Assembly (NCBI GenBank): GCA_035525365.1
Contig: DATLEK010000064.1
Location: 1 to 64,000 of the forward strand
Source: GCA-2861595 sp035525365
GTDB lineage: Bacteria; Actinomycetota; Acidimicrobiia; Acidimicrobiales; GCA-2861595
Reading direction: 5' to 3'
Length of the DNA stretch: 64,000 nucleotides
The stretch's first letter is position 1; the number at the start of each line of letters is the position of its first letter. Positions 55,260-63,612 of this stretch are shown here, piece after piece. Below the pieces are notes generated by a model. That model did not search any database, was not told the DNA's origin, and saw nothing but the letters and a program-made list of their open reading frames with translations. Position numbers and translations under genes: made by a program.

Positions 55260-57350
55260 TTGTCCGGTGACAACATCGACGGCTTCGATCCGTTCGTTGC
55301 CACGCTTCATGCGGAGCTGCGGAGTCGGCAGATCGAACTCGCCGGCATCACGGGTCACGCTCCGTCCCGGCGTGCGCGCTTGCGCTTTCGCCTGACACTC
55401 TGGCGCGAGAACCGCGTGCTCGACACGGTTCTCTGGACCCTGCCGGTCGCACTGCTCGCCGCCGCCGGGTTGGTCCTCGCTTTGTCGTGGCCCTGGTCGA
55501 GCTCAGCCGAGGCGAACTCGCACGCTGAAGTTGTCATCGGGTGCGCCTCGGTGGTGTTCCTTGGCGCCATTCTCGCCGAAGCGATCTCGCTACCGCTCGG
55601 CCAGATCGCGCAGCTCGGACCCGGACTTACGCAGAGTCTGATTCGCAGGCCGTCGGTTTGGCTGGCGGGGCTTTCGGCCGTACCGCTTTCGATCTTTCTC
55701 TTCTGGCTCGGCACGCGGAACCCGGACGGAGAGGCTGCACTCGGTGGAGCTCTGCTCGCCGGCGCTGCGTTCAGCCTCTACTGGGCAATGACTCGCCATG
55801 TGCTTGCAGCGGCCGATCCGTTCGAGGTCGCCCGTAGTGAGCGCCGGCGGCTGCTGCGAAACGTCGGACGCTTTGCGAAGATGGGTGCTGACCTCGCCGA
55901 CGCCTACATGGCCGATGACTTGCCTACTGACGCGAAGAAGGCAGCACGAGCCGACCGCCAACGTCAGCTAGCCGCTGGGCCGATCCGCCAGCTGCGATCT
56001 GGTGCCCGTCGTCTCTTCGCAAGAGGTGCGACCGACGAGGGGCTCATGTTCACGGACGCGATGATCGAGGGCTTCGTGCAACTCGCTGACGACCTAGATG
56101 GCGCAGTTGGCGACTACAACGGCCTTCCTGGCGAGGTCGTCGAGTCGATCGAGGGCTTCGTATCGACGGCGATGTCGCACCATGACGACTTCGTCGCTGT
56201 GCAGTTGGCGGAGCGACTGAACCAGCTCTCCTTGTTGCCGATCGGGCACCGCGACATTGCAGCTGTCCGCCTCCAAGCACGGGGCAGGATCCGAGCCGTT
56301 CTTGACGCAACGTGGGATGACAAGTCCTCGCGAGTACCGGCGGCCTGTGCCGGTTTGATCGGCCAGCTACCCAACACCCTCATCCGAATGCGGGCGCACG
56401 ACGATGCAGGCAACGCGATGCATGTGCTCCAGCGAGTGATATTGCGTGCCGTGGACGCCGGTCATGCTCACATTGGTGGACCCGCAATGTCCGGCTTTAT
56501 CGACAACCTCGGCTTGGTCGCCCGAATCGACAATCAGAGCGTCCGCAGCTACCACCTCGAGCGCTGGTCAACGTTGGTCGAACAGCTTTTCGCCCTCGCG
56601 GGCTTGCCCGACATGAGCTTTGCGCGCCCCCAGGATCAGCTGATTCCTGGAATGGGTCTCGCCGGCGGAAGCAACCTGCAGGAGGTCCTAGTGACGAGTA
56701 TCGTCAACGCCGACGGGCCATGCATCTCGGATGTCCTCCACTCCGTGCTCGCCCCGCTCGAAGCCGCGGTCCGGGTGCTTGCCGGAGTCGACCAGGCTGC
56801 GGCTCTCAGACCGATAAGCCGGTCCTTCGACCTGGCGCTCTGCCTGAACCATGTTGCGGTTGCGAACCTGGAGAAGCTCGATCAGCACGCTCGCACATCG
56901 CTTGCGCAGGCACAGCTCAAGGTGATCACTTCGTGGGCCCAAACGTTCGATGACGAGCATCTCAGAAGAGAACTGCGAGACGAACATCTTGCTTCTCACG
57001 TATGGTCTAACCTCGCATCGGCAGCGTATGTGGCGGGTGACCTCGCTGTCGTGAGGAGCGTTGCCGAGCGTCTCGTCGCTGCGCTCGGTACGCAGCACGA
57101 CCAGTTCTCGGTCCATCCCTATGACCGCGCTCTGCTTGCTGGTGTCGCGCTTTTCGCCGGCCTGACGACGGCCCAGGCCGATACGCTCGCAGGTGAGGAA
57201 ACGGACCCGTTCTCGTTCGCCTCGTCTTTCGAGCCGGTGCTCGGGCGTGGCCCGGCATGTGTTCGCGCTACCGTCTTTGTCGGTGACCCGGCGGATGAGG
57301 TGAACGCGTGGTTGGTCAGCGTCCTTCCGGCTCTGGGCGAATCCTCATGA
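55260..57350 (+). CDS. Large membrane-anchored hypothetical protein
   Basis: 696 residues from TTG 55260. Four hydrophobic segments lie in the N-terminal quarter (about 57-77, 91-110, 132-151 and 160-178), giving a membrane anchor. The remaining ~500 residues are helical, alanine/leucine-rich and probably cytoplasmic, without Walker or nuclease motifs. No family recognised. It may pair with the DUF3644 gene 62 bp downstream. In the setting of a defence island, a membrane-bound sensor or effector is conceivable but unsupported. Confidence 0.6.
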   Translation: MSGDNIDGFDPFVATLHAELRSRQIELAGITGHAPSRRARLRFRLTLWRENRVLDTVLWTLPVALLAAAGLVLALSWPWSSSAEANSHAEVVIGCASVVFLGAILAEAISLPLGQIAQLGPGLTQSLIRRPSVWLAGLSAVPLSIFLFWLGTRNPDGEAALGGALLAGAAFSLYWAMTRHVLAAADPFEVARSERRRLLRNVGRFAKMGADLADAYMADDLPTDAKKAARADRQRQLAAGPIRQLRSGARRLFARGATDEGLMFTDAMIEGFVQLADDLDGAVGDYNGLPGEVVESIEGFVSTAMSHHDDFVAVQLAERLNQLSLLPIGHRDIAAVRLQARGRIRAVLDATWDDKSSRVPAACAGLIGQLPNTLIRMRAHDDAGNAMHVLQRVILRAVDAGHAHIGGPAMSGFIDNLGLVARIDNQSVRSYHLERWSTLVEQLFALAGLPDMSFARPQDQLIPGMGLAGGSNLQEVLVTSIVNADGPCISDVLHSVLAPLEAAVRVLAGVDQAAALRPISRSFDLALCLNHVAVANLEKLDQHARTSLAQAQLKVITSWAQTFDDEHLRRELRDEHLASHVWSNLASAAYVAGDLAVVRSVAERLVAALGTQHDQFSVHPYDRALLAGVALFAGLTTAQADTLAGEETDPFSFASSFEPVLGRGPACVRATVFVGDPADEVNAWLVSVLPALGESS

Positions 57351-57412
57351 CCGCTGAGCACGAAGCGATACCGCCGATCCGCGCGGCAGGCTGAGCACGC
57401 GACAATTGTCGC

Positions 57413-57925
57413 ATGCGGAAGGAAGCGCGGCTCCTCAAAGACAAGGCCGTCGATGCCGTGATGCTCGCTGTCGAGAGCTTCAACCGCCCTGTCGACCGCG
57501 GTCGGACCGACAGCGTGCTGCGAGACCTCAGTCACGCGTTCGAGATGCTAATGAAGGCGGTGATAGTCGAGCGAGGCGGTCGCATCCGGGAACGTCGGGC
57601 AACGCAGACCATCGGTTTCGACGCCTGCGTCAGAAAGGGGTTGAGCGACGAGAAGGTGAAGTTCCTGGGCGAGGAGCAAGCCCTCACGATTCAGATGCTG
57701 AATGCCTTGCGTGATGCCGCTGAGCATTACCTCGTCGAGCTGTCTGAGCAGCAACTGTACGTTCAGGCGCAAGCGGCTCTTACCCTCTTCGCCGACATTT
57801 TGGAGGACGGTTGGTCCGCAGGGTCAAGTTCCAGGTCTGCGGAGAGCGGGTTCGCTGCAACATGCCGCGGCACCGGGCTGAGAATTGGAATGGCCAGCGG
57901 GACGTTCTTGATGACTCACGACTAG
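57413..57925 (+). CDS. DUF3644/HEPN-like protein, C-terminally truncated
   Basis: 170 residues from ATG 57413. Residues 9-135 match DUF3644: KDKAVDAVMLAVESFNRP, RTDSVLRDLSHAFEMLMKAV, then QMLNALRDAAEHYLVELSEQQ. The last contains R100-x4-H105, the HEPN ribonuclease motif. From about residue 137 (SAGSSSRSAESGF) similarity is lost and the protein ends early; full family members are about twice as long. The gene is therefore probably truncated but keeps the putative RNase site. HEPN proteins commonly act as abortive-infection toxins. Confidence 0.6.
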   Translation: MRKEARLLKDKAVDAVMLAVESFNRPVDRGRTDSVLRDLSHAFEMLMKAVIVERGGRIRERRATQTIGFDACVRKGLSDEKVKFLGEEQALTIQMLNALRDAAEHYLVELSEQQLYVQAQAALTLFADILEDGWSAGSSSRSAESGFAATCRGTGLRIGMASGTFLMTHD

Positions 57926-58013
57926 CGGGAATTCTGAGTGATTGACGCCCGTTGTCGCTATCGATCGTTGTCTGCGCACGCTGCGTCAGAACCGAACTGA
58001 GAGGGCTTCCTTC

Positions 58014-58247
58014 GTGACCGACAACGCCATTACGCGAGCTCTCCGGCTCCTCGACGATCACCAGCTGGCATCGGTAGGCCAGATGTACGGCAGGGGGGCA
58101 ACGAGCGATAACGCCGGCGATCACTGCCGCCGGCTCGCCGAGTTCCACCTAGCGATCGCCGTAACGGCCGCCATTGAGCAGCAGCGTCGCCTTGAACTGA
58201 TGCGCTGCACGGAGGAGGCCCTCGGGACGAGATGGAACGCTGGCTGA
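58014..58247 (+). CDS. Small hypothetical protein
   Basis: 77 residues from GTG 58014; a frame to 57942 is open. Helical (AITRALRLLDDHQLASVGQM, LAEFHLAIAVTAAIEQQRRL), with no motif recognised. It is convergent with the ICE primase and marks the right end of the cargo zone. Confidence 0.4.
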   Translation: MTDNAITRALRLLDDHQLASVGQMYGRGATSDNAGDHCRRLAEFHLAIAVTAAIEQQRRLELMRCTEEALGTRWNAG

Positions 58248-58354
58248 GATTTTGCAAGCGCTGGCGTGGTCGAGGCCTGCGCTGGACGGCGTCCTCGTGC
58301 AGCGGGCCGCCGATCACTGCAAGCCGGGTTAACACTGATCAGACTGACGACCCC

Positions 58355-59452
58355 CTAGCGGGCGAGGCTGCGAGCCGGACGAGAGGCGGTGACCGCGGTG
58401 CGGACAGCCAGCCCGAGGGTCCTCTGCCAGTCCCGAGACCGCACCATCCAGCCGTTCAGGTCGTTGACTTCGATCGGTACATGCACCCGCGCCACGAACG
58501 TGCCGCGCTCGCGGAGAGCGCGCTGAAGCAGCGTTGCTCCCTGCTCGCCGGCGGGGTCGGCGTCGAATGCAAGGATCATCGGCGCTTCACAGCGGGTCAG
58601 GCGCTCGACGACGCGTCCGCCGACGCAGCCATCACCGCCGACCAGCGCGGCTCCTAAGACAGCAGCGGCTCGGAATCCAGCAGCATTGGCCGAGAGCGCA
58701 TCGAGCACACCCTCGGTCACGATCACGCAGCGGCCGATCGCGTCCGGAGGTTCGTAGATACCGAGGCGGGGGTTGGCGGCCAGACGGTTGGAAGCGTTCA
58801 TGTACCGGGGTCGCCCCGGCGGTGGGCTCAGCGAGCGGATCTGGACGAAGACGGGCCGGCCCTCTTCGGAAACCGGAAGCACCGCCGCCCGGCCCGCCGA
58901 CGGCAGACCTTCGGGGCGAGCTTGGCGCTGCCGGCCGGGGTCGGCACCAATGCCGTTGCTCCGGAGAACGTCTTCCGGCAGACCTCGGTGATCGGTTAGC
59001 CAGCGAAGAACAACTCTTCCTTCCGGTTGCCACAGCCGCTCCGCGCACTCCTCGACATAGGCGGCTAGGCCGGCAGGGTCGCTCACCGCAGGCTGAACGG
59101 CTGGCTGACGCCGAACGAACGGTCGGGAGAGAGAAACGTCGTCCGTGTGGAACCGATGAGCACCGCCTGCGCGTCTGGCCAGTTCCTCGAGGGCATCGCG
59201 AACCAGTACCCCGCGGGTGACCATGACCAGGTCGACGGCTGAGCCGCCAATCCCGCAGCCGTGGCAGTGCCAGCGCTCCTCGCCGTTTCGGGAGCGATAG
59301 ATGCTCACCGGCGGAGTGCGGCCGGTCTGGGCGTGGGTTGGGCTCGGGCAGGGCCAACTCGCCGAGCGCGGTGTGCCCCGGCGGGGACCGAGCAGCTCGT
59401 CTGCCAAGGCGGCCAGGTCAGTCGCCTCCAGGATCTGATCCCGGTCGAGCAT
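58355..59452 (-). CDS. CHC2 zinc-finger/TOPRIM DNA primase of the ICE
   Basis: 365 residues, intact. The N-terminus is a CHC2-type zinc finger: CPSPTHAQTG, PPVSIYRS and WHCHGCGIGGSAVDLVM. A TOPRIM domain follows with VIVTEGVLDALSA (Glu) and PMILAFDADPAGEQGA (D-x-D). A stand-alone primase of this kind primes replication of the transferred strand in the recipient. It follows the VirB4 gene by 6 bp on the same strand. The ATG at 59452 gives the full zinc-finger region. Confidence 0.85.
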   Translation of the reverse strand: MLDRDQILEATDLAALADELLGPRRGTPRSASWPCPSPTHAQTGRTPPVSIYRSRNGEERWHCHGCGIGGSAVDLVMVTRGVLVRDALEELARRAGGAHRFHTDDVSLSRPFVRRQPAVQPAVSDPAGLAAYVEECAERLWQPEGRVVLRWLTDHRGLPEDVLRSNGIGADPGRQRQARPEGLPSAGRAAVLPVSEEGRPVFVQIRSLSPPPGRPRYMNASNRLAANPRLGIYEPPDAIGRCVIVTEGVLDALSANAAGFRAAAVLGAALVGGDGCVGGRVVERLTRCEAPMILAFDADPAGEQGATLLQRALRERGTFVARVHVPIEVNDLNGWMVRSRDWQRTLGLAVRTAVTASRPARSLAR

Positions 59453-59458
59453 CGCCGG

Positions 59459-60600
59459 TCACGCCGCCCGGGCCACGCTCGGCCGAGGGATTTCTATTGA
59501 CTCGCCGGCAGCAGTAGCGGGGAACCCGTTGTCCTTCACGGCCATCCGTTGGTCCGTGTCGCACATCTCGGACTCGGCGCCGGTGAACATGTGCTGAACC
59601 ACTGCGGTGTGGCCCGCGACCTTCCACAGCGCTCGTCCCCGAGCGAGGTGGCCGACAATGTGGCGTTCGGGTTCGGTGAGCCCGAAGCTTGTGGTCGCGC
59701 CGTCGAGCTGGTCGGGTGCCTGGCGCATGAGGATTTTGGTCGCGGCGTCGGCGAGCAGGCCGGCGGCGATCTTGGCCGTGGCCGTGCCGTCGTCAGCCTG
59801 GGCGCCAAGGTCGGAGGGGCGGTGGGCGATGCAGATGTTGGACACGCCGTAGGTGCGGCCGAGCTTGAAGCACGTCTGCAGGTAGCGGGCCGTGTGGCGG
59901 TTGCCGAGTAGCGCCCATGCCTCGTCGATCACCTGGACTCGCTTGGGCCCGGCGCCCGCCATCAGCTGCGAGAGCCACCCGGCGGCGGCCACCATGACCA
60001 GGGGCAGCGCCTCGGAGTCGATCGGCACCGCCGAGAGGTCCAACACGATGCCGGCACCGTCCCAACGCAGTGGGACGGTGGAGTGGCCGTCGAACATGCC
60101 GCGAAGCGACCGGGACAACAACTTGTCGAGGGCATAGCTGAGCTGGCCGAGCTCGCCGATGAGTTCGCCCGGGGCGCGCCGGAGACGCTCGGCGACCAGG
60201 GCCGGCGGGCGGTTCACGAGGCCGACGAGATCGGCGAGGGTGGCGCCATTGCAGGTGGCGCCCAGGTGCTCCACGCAGGCGAATACGGCGGCGTCCTCCA
60301 CCTGGGTCAGGGAGCGGTCCAAGACGGTGGCGGCCAACGCGGCGACCATCTCGGCGCGCCGAAGGGTGCGCTGCTCGGCGGGCTCGTCGGCGACGCCGGG
60401 GCCGTCCTCCAGGGGGTTGAGGCGGGTCTGTCCGCCAGGCGCCAGGCGCACGACGCCCAAACCCAGGCGGGCGGCGAGGTCGGAGTACTCGCCCTTCGGA
60501 TCGGCGATGGCGAACCACCGGCCGTTCTTCCCGGTCCCATAGATGCCACAGCGCGGTCTGCGACCTCGGCTGACCGGCCTGCCGAGCGCCGGATCCCCTC
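59459..60600 (-). pseudogene. VirB4-type conjugation ATPase, N-terminally truncated or frameshifted
   Basis: The open frame covers 59459-60600; the first start, GTG 60460, would already cut conserved sequence. Upstream in frame it reads YGTGKNGRWFAIADPKGEY, then RLAPGGQTRLNPLED, as in VirB4/TraC ATPases. Walker B KRVQVIDEAWALL and the HRPSDLGAQ and GRALWKVAGHTAVVQ segments are present. The canonical Walker A and the ~400-residue N-terminal half are missing. A different frame from ATG 60636 (MGKQTRQRRRQVEGIRR) joins near 60525 and could be the true N-terminus separated by a frameshift. Either way the gene as it stands is not a full VirB4. Confidence 0.65.
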
Positions 60601-60788
60601 AACTTGTCGGCGTCGCTGTCTGGTCTGCTTGCCCATCCCCCTGCCCATTTTCCGTGGCGACGCTAAATGCTGCCACGCAGAGCCGGTACTCGGCACGCCG
60701 TGGCGGACTCACCGGGTGACCGGTACCGGTCACAAGCCACCATCCAGAGGCAAGTCGTGCATTTCCGCGTCTTGTGCGACAGGCCGCC

Positions 60789-62357
60789 TTACCCGCTCGT
60801 GCTGTCGCTCAAATGGTTCCCGACGTGGCCGACCACGAAGGCGTGGCGGTCTTCGTCCAGATAAAAGTAGATCCGACAGCACGCGACCGGTGAACCTCGG
60901 CCGAGGGCGAGGTGGGGACCCATCATGACCGGGCGACCTTCGTAGTTGCGCTCGTACTCATGGGCGTACTTTCCAAGAGTGGTGGGCGATACATGCGCGG
61001 AAAACTCGAACCCGCGCTCGGCGAAGGCGTCGCGAAATCCGGTGGGTAGCTCCCCACGGCTCCACTCTCGTGCCACCTCGTTCATGGCTGACAACGCCTT
61101 GTGGAGGCGAGCGGGCTGGCGATAGGTGGCCCGGCGGGCGGACTCGAAGCAGTCGTCGAGCACGACGAGGAAATCGCACTCATCCCTGGCCCTCTCGACG
61201 GCCTCGGTCACCGTGGCCGGCGAGTCGGCCTCGTCGTCGGCGGCGACCGATTCGTCATCGAGGACGCCGGGCGGGGCGCTGCGACTCATGGCTCGAAGGT
61301 TGTCGTGAGCCACCGCCAGCTGCAGGGCCAACTCCGCGTTCTCCTCCCGAAGGCGCTCGATCTCCGACCAGGCCCGCTCCAGCTCCCTCTGCCACTCCGG
61401 GCCCAGGCTGGCGTCCTTGGCCCGGGCGAACAACCGGGCGATTTCGCCCCGGCCGTGTTCTTCTACGGCGGCCCTCAAACGCGCGTCGAGGGAGGCGGCG
61501 CTGACCCGGAATGTGGCGGTTGCGGCCACCCGGCGCAACAGGACAGGAGCAAATGGATTGTTGCGGGGCTCGGCCAAACGCTCGGGCATCCACAACGGAT
61601 GAAAGGCAGGGCGGTCTTCCTCCTCTACCTCGGGCCAGTACAGGCGGACGGCACCACCGAAGACCGACAGTTCCCTTCCCACCAGCTCGGTGAGCTTGAA
61701 GGTCAGCGCCGTGGTCTCCAACACCGTGACGTGGGCCAGGCCGACCAACGAATCAGCGATGTCGACGGGATCAACAAGGTGCTCGAAGCGGTACATGTCG
61801 TCGCCTTCGTCGTAGACCTCAACGGGAGTGACAACGACGACGGGTAACACCCGATCGGGGTCCAGGATCAACTGGGCGAGGGCACGAACGCCATCGTGAT
61901 CTACGGCGTAGGCCGGCTCGCGGGTGAGGGTCCACCCGTCCTCAGCCACCTCCACCCCGTCGACTACGGCGCCGACCAGCCTGGGGGTGCGGATGTCGAA
62001 GTGCACGGGCAGGACGCGATGGCCGGTGGGGCGCAGGGCGAGGCGCACCCCGACCCATGCACAGCCCTCCTCCAAGGCAACGTCGACGTTGAGGTGCGAC
62101 ATCAACTCGGAGTCGTCCTCGTTCGGATGTTGCCATCGCAGGGTCCACAGCCGGTCCTCGACGCCGGGGGCGACTAGCAGCCGCCACCGCAGCGTCACCG
62201 CGCTGGGAAGGGCCAGCGAGCCTTCGTCGTCGCCAAAGACCGTTGGCATCACGCCCAGGTCGCGAACAACCTCGCCACGCACAAGCCCGAGCGCCTGTTC
62301 AAACGCCGGCGCGCCTCCGTCGGCCAAGGGGAGGCGGCAGGCGTAGACGTCACGCAT
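60789..62357 (-). CDS. ICE hypothetical protein with coiled coil and toxin-like C-terminus
   Basis: 522 residues, intact. The N-terminal ~270 residues are beta-rich without a known domain (LRWRLLVAPGVEDRLWTLRW). A coiled coil occupies about 290-360 (RELERAWSEIERLREENAEL). The last ~65 residues, with YEGRPVMMGPHLALG and CCRIYFYLDEDRHAFVVGHV, resemble the compact beta-sheet ending of RelE/ParE-like proteins, which is an inference from pattern only. It precedes the VirB4 remnant by 190 bp and belongs to the ICE backbone. Function unknown. Confidence 0.6.
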   Translation of the reverse strand: MRDVYACRLPLADGGAPAFEQALGLVRGEVVRDLGVMPTVFGDDEGSLALPSAVTLRWRLLVAPGVEDRLWTLRWQHPNEDDSELMSHLNVDVALEEGCAWVGVRLALRPTGHRVLPVHFDIRTPRLVGAVVDGVEVAEDGWTLTREPAYAVDHDGVRALAQLILDPDRVLPVVVVTPVEVYDEGDDMYRFEHLVDPVDIADSLVGLAHVTVLETTALTFKLTELVGRELSVFGGAVRLYWPEVEEEDRPAFHPLWMPERLAEPRNNPFAPVLLRRVAATATFRVSAASLDARLRAAVEEHGRGEIARLFARAKDASLGPEWQRELERAWSEIERLREENAELALQLAVAHDNLRAMSRSAPPGVLDDESVAADDEADSPATVTEAVERARDECDFLVVLDDCFESARRATYRQPARLHKALSAMNEVAREWSRGELPTGFRDAFAERGFEFSAHVSPTTLGKYAHEYERNYEGRPVMMGPHLALGRGSPVACCRIYFYLDEDRHAFVVGHVGNHLSDSTSG

Positions 62358-62474
62358 AGCCCTTCACTACCACTGCGGACCTCAGGTGGCGGCAGCGGTC
62401 GTGGCTAGCGTACGTGTGCCTCGTTTACCTGGCCACTGCTAATGGCGGCGCGGCAACGAACAGTGCTGTGCGGG

Positions 62475-62750
62475 CTAGTACGTGGGAATAGCCTGACCGG
62501 CGCGTACCACCAAGCTGGCGGGGGGACCACTCCCCCGTCCGTGACGCTCGCACGACACCCGCAACCAGCGTTCGATATCGCGGGGATCGAAGCGGACCAG
62601 CCGGCCCCACTTGAGGTACGGGATGCGGTTCTCGAACACAAGGCGCCGGACATGGCGGACGTTGACCCCGAGCACGTCGGCCACCTCGTTGATGTTGAGC
62701 AGCCGAGGAAGGTCGTCAACGCCCAGCGCCGTACCTCGATCAGCACCCAT
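62475..62750 (-). CDS. Excisionase-like HTH_17 protein
   Basis: 91 residues from ATG 62750, with AAGGAGG 8 nt upstream. Residues ~16-62 form the excisionase/MerR-like winged helix: RLLNINEVADVLGVNVRHVR, then RIPYLKWGRLVRFDPRDIER. The C-terminal tail is unstructured. Its position between the zinc-finger gene and VirB4, near the integrase at the right edge, fits a recombination directionality factor or transfer regulator. The ATG overlaps the upstream coding end by 11 bp. Confidence 0.75.
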   Translation of the reverse strand: MGADRGTALGVDDLPRLLNINEVADVLGVNVRHVRRLVFENRIPYLKWGRLVRFDPRDIERWLRVSCERHGRGSGPPASLVVRAGQAIPTY

Positions 62751-63570
62751 GGTCTTCGCCTCCTTGTGAGCTGCCGCCTTGACCGATCCCGCTGCCGCTG
62801 GCGGGGACCGCAAGGCGTGCCACCGGAGGACCAGCGCCGACGTGAACAGGGGATCCGGTATCACGATGGTTGCCGGGGACGGCGCTGAGCGCAATGGCCT
62901 CGGCGGGCTTCAGCAGGACGGCTTCCCATCGGGGGAAAGCGACGGTGCACAGGCGCTTCCTCCAGCGCACCCGGCTCGTCAGCTCCACCCAGGTCAGGGG
63001 CGCGCCCTCGGTATTGAACGGGTCCCGCCAGCCGGCTTCCCAGGATCGTTGCACCTCAGCCACCGCCCGGCGCCACCGACAGGCCGAGTTTGTGGCGCGA
63101 TGGATGCCGAGGCCCCGTCGCGTCACAAACTCGCCGCAGTCGGGGCACTCCAGGTGCTCGTCGGGTGAGAGCACGGCCCGTTCGAGTTCAAGGAAGGCCT
63201 CCAACGTCAGGGTCCGGCGCGCCGCACGCAGGCCTTGTCGCTCCAGCACCGCCGTGGCCACGAGGAGCCACCGTCGAGCACGCACGCCCTCAAGGGGCGA
63301 GCGGATCCGCTGGCCGAATCGGAAATCGAAGCCGACCTCGTTGCGGCGTGACCGGCTGACCTCTGGGCGCTCGGCCTCCTTGATGAGCGCCTCCGGGAGT
63401 ACGGACAGCACAACAGCGGCGAGCGGCGCCGGTACCACGGCGGAGTCAACGAGATCATCGACCCAAGGATGCTGCCGGCACCGCTGGAGATGACGATCGA
63501 ATGCCGACTCCTGCAACCAGGCTTCGCAGCCAAGCGGGCACCGGATTGTGAGGTAGTGCGCTTTTCCCAT
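62740..63570 (-). CDS. ICE zinc-finger protein
   Basis: 276 residues from ATG 63570, which lies 3 nt after the conserved 14-mer. Two zinc-finger-like clusters are visible: CPLGCEAWLQESAFDRHLQR-C near the N-terminus and CPDCGEFVTRRGLGIHRATN-C near 145, each C2HC-like. The C-terminal ~50 residues are Gly/Pro-rich and may be a frame running past the true end. It is the gene next to the integrase and shares its upstream element with the VirD4 gene, which suggests a role in controlling or assembling transfer; function not known. Confidence 0.6.
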   Translation of the reverse strand: MGKAHYLTIRCPLGCEAWLQESAFDRHLQRCRQHPWVDDLVDSAVVPAPLAAVVLSVLPEALIKEAERPEVSRSRRNEVGFDFRFGQRIRSPLEGVRARRWLLVATAVLERQGLRAARRTLTLEAFLELERAVLSPDEHLECPDCGEFVTRRGLGIHRATNSACRWRRAVAEVQRSWEAGWRDPFNTEGAPLTWVELTSRVRWRKRLCTVAFPRWEAVLLKPAEAIALSAVPGNHRDTGSPVHVGAGPPVARLAVPASGSGIGQGGSSQGGEDHGC

Positions 63571-63573
63571 ACA

Positions 63574-63606
63574 CAACTAGGCCGCTGAGCATCGCCAAAT
63601 CTCGCG
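63574..63606 (-). promoter_or_regulatory. Bipartite conserved element, copy C (upstream of zinc-finger gene)
   Basis: Reading toward the gene: CGCGAGATT (63598-63606), 10 nt, CAGCGGCCTAGTTG (63574-63587), 3 nt, ATG. Block order, spacer and distance to ATG are identical to copy A, while the spacer sequence differs, which argues for selection on the two blocks. Confidence 0.65.
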
Positions 63607-63612
63607 TTCGAT

